Shown: positions 58,701 to 64,000 of the stretch, in pieces
Numbering within the stretch: position 1 is the stretch's first letter
How the letters are laid out: each line of letters opens with the position of its first letter
The notes under the pieces: model-generated
Told to the model about the DNA's origin: nothing
The model's database searches: none
Seen by the model: only the letters and a program-made list of their open reading frames with translations
Assembly (NCBI GenBank): GCA_002633005.1
Contig: NMRA01000190.1
Span: forward strand, 549,157 to 613,156
Reading direction: 5' to 3'
Length of the DNA: 64,000 nucleotides
From: Phoronis australis
Lineage: Eukaryota; Phoronida; Phoronidae
Translations under genes and position numbers: made by a program

Positions 58701-60205
58701 TATTTTTTGGGCTCATGGCTGTATCTTCTAAACCCTCTGCAGGATCTTTATTACATTTAGCAAGTATATTTATATGAAGTTGACTACGGACAATGACAAC
58801 TTTCAGATGGATCCGACAAACGCTGTGCACCCTAATGGCACTTTCATTTATTTCCATTTTCATCTGTTTCTCTGTTTGATGGATTGTTATGAAGTTTGGT
58901 AAATAGCTTTCTATTAAAGAAATGCATGGATTCGACTGGTTTTGCCCCCTCTAGAGACCATTTATACTAATATTGTAGTCTGATTTTGGCGTCCGCCCCT
59001 CTTTCAACCAAACCACTCAGAGGGTGATTTAGAAAATTGGCGTTTATGTTTCTACTGTGAAGAGGACGGCTGAGTATTTTTGGATGACTCGGACTACTGT
59101 GGCGCCTCCTAGTGGCAATTTTTTTGCGTGTACGGTTGTGTCTTCCAAACCCTCTGCAGGATCTTTATTGAATTTGGCAACTATATTTATGTGTAGTTGA
59201 CAATGGACAACAAGGATATTTGGATGCATCTGACTATGGCTGTGCACCCTATTGGCAATTTATTAATTTTTTGCTGTTCTCTGTCTCTTTAAAACTCCTT
59301 GGCAGATTTCGACTTCCGGTGTTAATCCCTAATGGCAATTTATTTTTTGCGTTTGCCTTTGTACCTTTAGAGTTGCACTTGTTTTCGTGTGTACTCATGT
59401 AGGCCCAGTCGTATGTATGCCAAGCTATGCCGTTATCCGAAGTCAGGTGCGTGTGCCTTTATGCAAAAGCTTCACGCAACACAAATGAGCATTGTATAAG
59501 CGTTTGCACAAAGATTGGGTTATTTGTTACAGCAAGTGTTGACTGCATTTTGTTTAAATGGAATAGTGATAAAAATGGATAAAAATGTCCATCTGCCTGC
59601 AGTAAAATGACTTATAAATTGAGGACGCATACTGAAAGTCATTTTGTGCAAGACATGGTTTGGTCATTTCACTTGTGACAGATTGTTATAACTCTTCATG
59701 TTTGCTATTGTCTCCTGATTGTTATAACTCTTCATGTTAGTTATTGTCGCCTGATTGTTATAACTCTTCATGTTTGTTATTGTCACCTGATTGTTATAAC
59801 TCTTCATGTTTGTTATTGTCGCCTGATTGTTATAACTCTTCATGTTTGTTATTGTCACCTGATTGTTATAACTCTTCATGTTTGTTATTGTCACCTGATT
59901 GTTATAACTCTTCATGTTTGTTATTGTCGCCTGATTGTATCAGGATATATTGCCTGTGACTTTCAAGCATACATACTATTTCATTTTGTTGTTCCAGGGG
60001 TGTGGCAGGCGTTTCCACCGACTACGTTCATGGTTATCCGTCGGCGACCGGTGAGAGGCGATACACGTGGTTACCACCTGTGGTCAAGCTAGCGGTGATG
60101 ACCATGTCGGCCACAGCATTTTTCGGTTTGTGTTACTTTAACTACAATGACGTCGGTGTGATCAAAGCCATTCGCATGTTGTGGGACAGTGACCAGAAGC
60201 AATGA
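55751..60205 (+). CDS. SDHD: succinate dehydrogenase [ubiquinone] cytochrome b small subunit
   Basis: Four exons in phase: 55751-55787, 57073-57201, 57789-57927, 59998-60205; 170 residues (human 159). It anchors complex II in the inner mitochondrial membrane and helps form the ubiquinone and haem b sites. The first 60 or so residues are basic and hydroxylated, like a transit peptide (MATLCLLRIYTRG at the start). The conserved core is HWMAERVAAVSLIGLLPAAY, VLHTHWGV with the haem-region His pair, STDYVHG with the Asp-Tyr of the quinone site, a third span, and GLCYFNYNDVGVIKAIRMLW at the end. Three membrane spans are visible. An alternative exon 2 acceptor upstream is possible. A candidate poly(A) signal, AATAAA, is at 61932-61937. 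Confidence 0.95.
56905..57090 (+). repeat. tandem 42-bp repeats of the SDHD exon 2 splice acceptor
   Basis: The block TTCTGTTCCAGGCTCCCATG with the following GCAGTTGGTCT recurs at junctions 56912, about 56945, 56989, 57031 and 57073. The last three are exactly 42 bp apart, and the frame stays open from 56989 into exon 2, so use of an upstream AG would add 14 or 28 residues. 57073 is chosen because it is nearest to the conserved part and needs no extra sequence. Confidence 0.8.
57951..58055 (+). repeat. GTGTGGGTGCAG minisatellite
   Basis: Six- and twelve-base units (GGTGTGGGTGCA, GTGAGTGTAAGT) repeat right after the SDHD exon 3 donor. It is open in several frames (VGAGVSVS on plus, HPHLHSHL on minus), which explains spurious reading frames there. 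Confidence 0.9.
58308..59400 (+). repeat. three tandem units of a diverged repeat of about 420 bp
   Basis: Segments beginning near 58308, 58731 and 59152 share CCAAACCCTCTGCAGGATCT-type starts, then TTTGGATGGATCCGA and CTGTGCACCCTA(A/T)TGGCA blocks at equal spacing (423 and 421 bp). The wording (AAAATTTTGG, CCGTCC-like pieces) resembles long invertebrate satellite-like repeats. It lies in SDHD intron 3. Confidence 0.65.
59681..59932 (+). repeat. 36-bp minisatellite, 7 copies
   Basis: Units start GATTGTTATAACTCTTCATG at 59681, 59717, 59753, 59789, 59825, 59861 and 59897, with only a few base differences. Being a multiple of three it is open in several frames on both strands. It ends 65 bp before SDHD exon 4. 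Confidence 0.95.
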
Positions 60206-61667
60206 ATACAAACAAGATGGAACAATGTTAAGCTTGTTACTTTCAGTAATTCAGCAGCAAGTAACTATGCAGTTTGTTGTTTAACTTTCAGTGTGGGGTT
60301 TTGTGACGTAACCTGTAATTAAGATGTTTTGTCGGTGCTGTGCCAAAGGTTCTTGAGTATAGAGTGTACAGCGTGGGTGTCTCAGGGCCGGATTTGACTG
60401 AGATTGGTAGTTTGCAAGTTGCATAGTTAAGTGTTGAATTAGTAGAAGAAATTGCAATTAGAATCAGTGTTCTGGTGATATATGAAGGCAGTTTAGTTTG
60501 TCAAACGTATTGTTCCAGTGTTTGCTTATTTATAATAATGTTTAATTTTGTGTTAGCCAGACGCCCGAGGAAAATCCAAGGTTTCCGCGACTTCCGCTTA
60601 CTGAGTCCAGCCAGTTGTTTCTTGAATTCCACTCCAATTTTGTTATTTCTTTTGGTTCTGTTAATTCTCAGATCCTTTTTTCACATTAGCTTAGTATATC
60701 TGGTCACGACGTATTCAATTCACTTTTCAAGCTGAAAGATAATCAAATGACATAGTCGTCCGAGTTAATGGCCACATTCCGCTAAATGCCCACCTCTTAG
60801 TTTTCACGCCCATGTTTAGTTGTATTCCTACTGGCTGTTTATACCAACAGCACTTTTACTTTGTCCTGTGATGTAACCAACAGTATCTTGGGTATGATAA
60901 GCCAATGTTTCACTATAGACTGTTACATGTGACGTGACAATGACATGAATGCAACTCATGTATTTATTAAGCTGAATCAGTATCTTGGGTAAACACCCAC
61001 CTCTGCTCGACTTTGAAGAGCTTCATTTTTAAACACTTCCACCTCTATTGTCTGGCTTTCGCGATTCAGACTCTGTGATTGTTAGCCCGGACTTAATGGT
61101 ACTACTGCGTTAATGTCTGAATGCTTCTTTTTGGGCTTAATTGCCTTCTCTAGACAACATTTTAAGTACGGCCAGATAGTATTGATTGAAGTAACTCCTT
61201 GTGCTGGAAATTCCAACTTTCTCCACTTATCTGGTGCTTTGTTGTGTAATGCATGGCGATGCCTCGCAGACTTATATGATATTGTTTTTCTCACCCGAAA
61301 CTTGCCTCTACAGAACGCAATCCTGGTTGTGACCGCTTGTTTTTGCCTTTCCGTTTCTAGTCTCAGCAGTAGTTTTACTGGTGTATGTATAATGGAGACA
61401 TTGCTGCATTGTCTGGCAACTTTTGTTTTTTACTCTAACTTATACAAATGCCGTGAAAACAAAAATCCCGTGGATTAGTTGATTAAGGGCTGTTCATGAA
61501 AAATCCATGTGTGAAGGAAGATGCTTTATTCACCCACTACAGGTGATAATACCTACTGAGACAAATGTATGGATCAAAAACACAAAAATCTGGTATGCAT
61601 TTTTTACATGAACAACTGGTAATTTTTATTTCGTCTGGATGTGATAGTGTTATATTTTTTAAGTAAA

Positions 61668-61719
61668 ATAGTGGTATATTTTATGTATTTTATTAAAAAT
61701 ACGTAAAATATACCACTAT
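61668..61719. repeat. near-perfect 24-bp inverted repeat
   Basis: ATAGTGGTATATTTTA and the following GTATTTT pair with AAAATAC and TAAAATATACCACTAT across a four-base loop, with one mismatch. It lies in the putative SDHD 3' UTR and would form a stable hairpin if transcribed. Confidence 0.8.
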
Positions 61720-61931
61720 TGCGTGGACACAATTGCAATTTTTATTTTAAGTACCTTCCCCCTCTCATACTGATTTGACTGGAACAGCCCCAATGTGGTT
61801 TGTCATGAATGGCAAAGGCTGGAGTTTATAGTGACCACCTCCAGAAGACTGCTGGTGTGGTTACTTGGCAGTAATTAGTTTGTTGGAACTTTCCATTGCA
61901 TTTTAAGCCTGCTTGTCCATTTCATTTGACC

Positions 61932-61937
61932 AATAAA
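61932..61937 (+). terminator. candidate poly(A) signal for SDHD
   Basis: AATAAA, followed about 20 bases later by TGTGTTTTGTT, a GT-rich element of the kind found after cleavage sites. It would imply a 3' UTR of about 1.7 kb. An earlier non-canonical signal is possible. Confidence 0.4.
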
Positions 61938-64000
61938 CTATTTTTCGTTATCCAAGATGTGTTTTGTTCGTGATTGTAAAGTTTCTTATCAGAACGTTCT
62001 TGCAGATGGTTATGGTTGGGTGCAGATGAAGAGTTATGAGTGTTGCCTCAAGTAAAAGTTAAATTTATATTTTGGCCTAATGATTTCCATTCTTGAGGTG
62101 AATCTCTCAGGAGATAAATCATCATAATGGTGCCTTCCTGGAAGTGTTCCACGGTGAACAGAGTACAGTGGCCTCTATCATTTGCCCATTTAATTCGAGG
62201 ATTTCATCTGTGGCACTGCTGTTGTTTTCCAAATGCATTGTATGATGGTCATCGGCTAGTTAACATTCGCTGATATTACAGAATACTGCTGATGCACAAT
62301 CAGTGTGATGAGAAGCAACTTCATGTATTCAACTGTGTACAAATGTTTCTTCACCGTAACATCACACACCACATGGCATGTTCATTTTGTCCAAAGTGTG
62401 GCTTGGAGGCCCATAATTTACTACTTGATGGACACATAACCCGCCTGGTTGACATTGTTAGTTCATACACTTGTTTAATAGTATTTTTGTCTTCTGAAAC
62501 AAATGGGCAGATTGGAGTATTTTACCCAAAAGGAAACCGATGGTGTTGGGTCTCCATGAGTAATAACCAGGTGATTAGTGTAATGGGTCCAGCCTTGCAG
62601 CTTAAACATGCCTGATATACTGCAAAATGAATCGGGCCAGCTGCACTCTTTTTTAATGTTTCTGCGGCATGGAACCGGAGTATCTTTGAGGTAAAATTCA
62701 TCTAGTTGACCAGTATCATAATAGACATGCTATTAGTTCTAGTGCCAATGGCAATATATCTCCATGAAACCAGGATTAACTTTTATCGGTTATTTAAATT
62801 TTTTAATTTTTTCCAATAACATTTTAAGTCAATTTCCAGTATTCTTTCTTATCGGGACCCTATGGGAGATTAGTATTGTCACACTGAATAGGTTTTACAC
62901 TGAATAAGTCTTACTTGTCATTTGACCCCACACAATTTGAAGCACCAGTCAACCATAACATGCTTTCGTGGAATAAATGCATTGATTGGCAATTTTTTGT
63001 ACGAGATTCTTGAAGTACTTGTAATTCGATTACGCTGAAGTTGCCTAACGCACAGCCACCACCTAACTTGCAAGTAACAAATGCATTACACACCCCCAAG
63101 TTATTTGTGATGTAACCGTCCCACAATGCATTGGAAAATGACAGGAACAACATAAATGAAATCCTTCCAATTCACAGACTTTAAGTAATACGGCACTTTC
63201 CTCACTGTTTGTGTGTAACTACATGTTCATGGCTATCTCGGGACAGTGTGCTTAACTCAAAAGATCTCTGCATGTGCCAAGTTAAATGTTGACAAAGATA
63301 CCACATCAGAGTAGTTAATATGTTATTGCCGGAATCAGAAATCTATATTGAGGTTCTGCAAGGCAAAAATTGCCCCAAATCTTAAAGTTGAACTTGATAA
63401 TATTGTAACATCGGATTCACTCAAATGCCAATGCATATAAATAAAAGTGTCAATAACTTATCAATGCTCAAATGAAATGAAGAAGTTTACCAAAGAAAAC
63501 ACTTTCTTGTACATGGTCATGTTTATTTCTAGAAATATACCATTTTGCCACATTGTAAATACATGCCACCACAAAATAGTCCTCAGTCACCAAGCCAGAG
63601 AAAGATTTACATTTTTCACATTTGCATTAAGGAGTCTAACAAGCCTTTCTCAATTTTGCATACACAATGTTTCAAATGTTCTGCACAAAGCTGATGATTC
63701 ATTTCCAAAGGCCCAATAGCCTCATGTCATTACATCTACTTACACACAAAAGGCTGCAAGGACAGACCCTCTAACGCTAGCTGCACACGATGCGACAACT
63801 GCCGTGCACCCAGTTTACACCTGGCTGTGACTGGCTAGCTGAGCTTGTCCGCATATCGTGCTACCTAGGACACAGCTCTCTAACTTGAGCCAGCTTCATG
63901 TGATCAGCTGACATGTATGACTGATCACACTCCAAAAATAGCCATGTCAAGAATGAGCATGTATCCTGTGACACGTGAGCAATTGAACAAACACCCTCCG

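Larger units (their letters stand above)
60206..64000. other. no gene recognised; SDHD 3' UTR and intergenic DNA
   Basis: Short open frames (for example 61113-61478 and 62292-62615) have no resemblance to known proteins and no convincing splice context. The proximal part is probably SDHD 3' UTR. The last 300 bp are somewhat richer in G and C but no exon could be supported. Confidence 0.5.

Noticed and set aside
59664-59959. Repeat proteins (MKSYNNQVTITN and SPDCYNSSCLLL units) on both strands
   Set aside because: Translation of the 36-bp minisatellite; no start context or homology.
61113-61478. 121-codon frame downstream of SDHD
   Set aside because: No recognisable family, and it lies in the probable SDHD 3' UTR or intergenic DNA.
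62292-62615. 107-codon frame containing CSFCPKCG
   Set aside because: A single CxxC pair without a zinc-finger framework, and no splice or homology support.

Overview
This is an intron-rich, AT-leaning animal nuclear sequence with GT-AG introns, AATAAA poly(A) signals and many short dispersed repeats. Its gene content (HORMAD, FAM124, PAFAH1B2/3, SDHD and a glucuronokinase-type enzyme) and its patchy CpG content fit an invertebrate, probably marine. I cannot name the species. I found no rRNA, tRNA or CRISPR array.

Layout from left to right. 1-1250: old repeats (two fold-back elements and a possible miniature LTR element). 1251-16871 (+): a meiotic HORMA-domain gene, 17 exons visible, whose product also has a PHD finger and a winged-helix module (a Hop1-like chromatin-binding region), scattered SQ/TQ sites and a basic C-terminal motif. 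18123-20091 (-): a FAM124-family gene, convergent with it. 20233-24880: no gene recognised. 24885-25250: remains of a non-LTR retrotransposon. 25360-29489: a near-identical tandem duplication, broken by an assembly gap, carrying two copies of an intronless gene for a small two-span membrane protein; the second copy also contains a 573-bp inverted-repeat transposon. 31065-36890 (+): the catalytic subunit of PAF acetylhydrolase IB, 5 exons. 36891-40762: intergenic. 40763-55635 (-): an 18-exon gene predicted to encode a 615-residue fusion of a sugar-1-phosphate nucleotidyltransferase and a glucuronokinase-type GHMP kinase. 55751-60205 (+): SDHD (complex II membrane anchor), 4 exons, divergent from the fusion gene across only 115 bp between start codons. 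60206-64000: no gene recognised.

The most noteworthy item is the fusion enzyme. In one polypeptide it could convert free glucuronate to glucuronate-1-phosphate and then to UDP-glucuronate, a salvage route known from plants as two separate enzymes and not part of the textbook mammalian pathway. The domain order matches plant bifunctional L-fucokinase/GDP-fucose pyrophosphorylase. Second is the HORMAD protein, which keeps the PHD plus winged-helix region that human HORMAD1 and HORMAD2 lack. All exon models were made by eye from splice signals, reading phase and family resemblance; summed exon lengths are divisible by three in each complete model. Two assembly gaps (26741-27286 and 42198-42737) limit what can be said locally.
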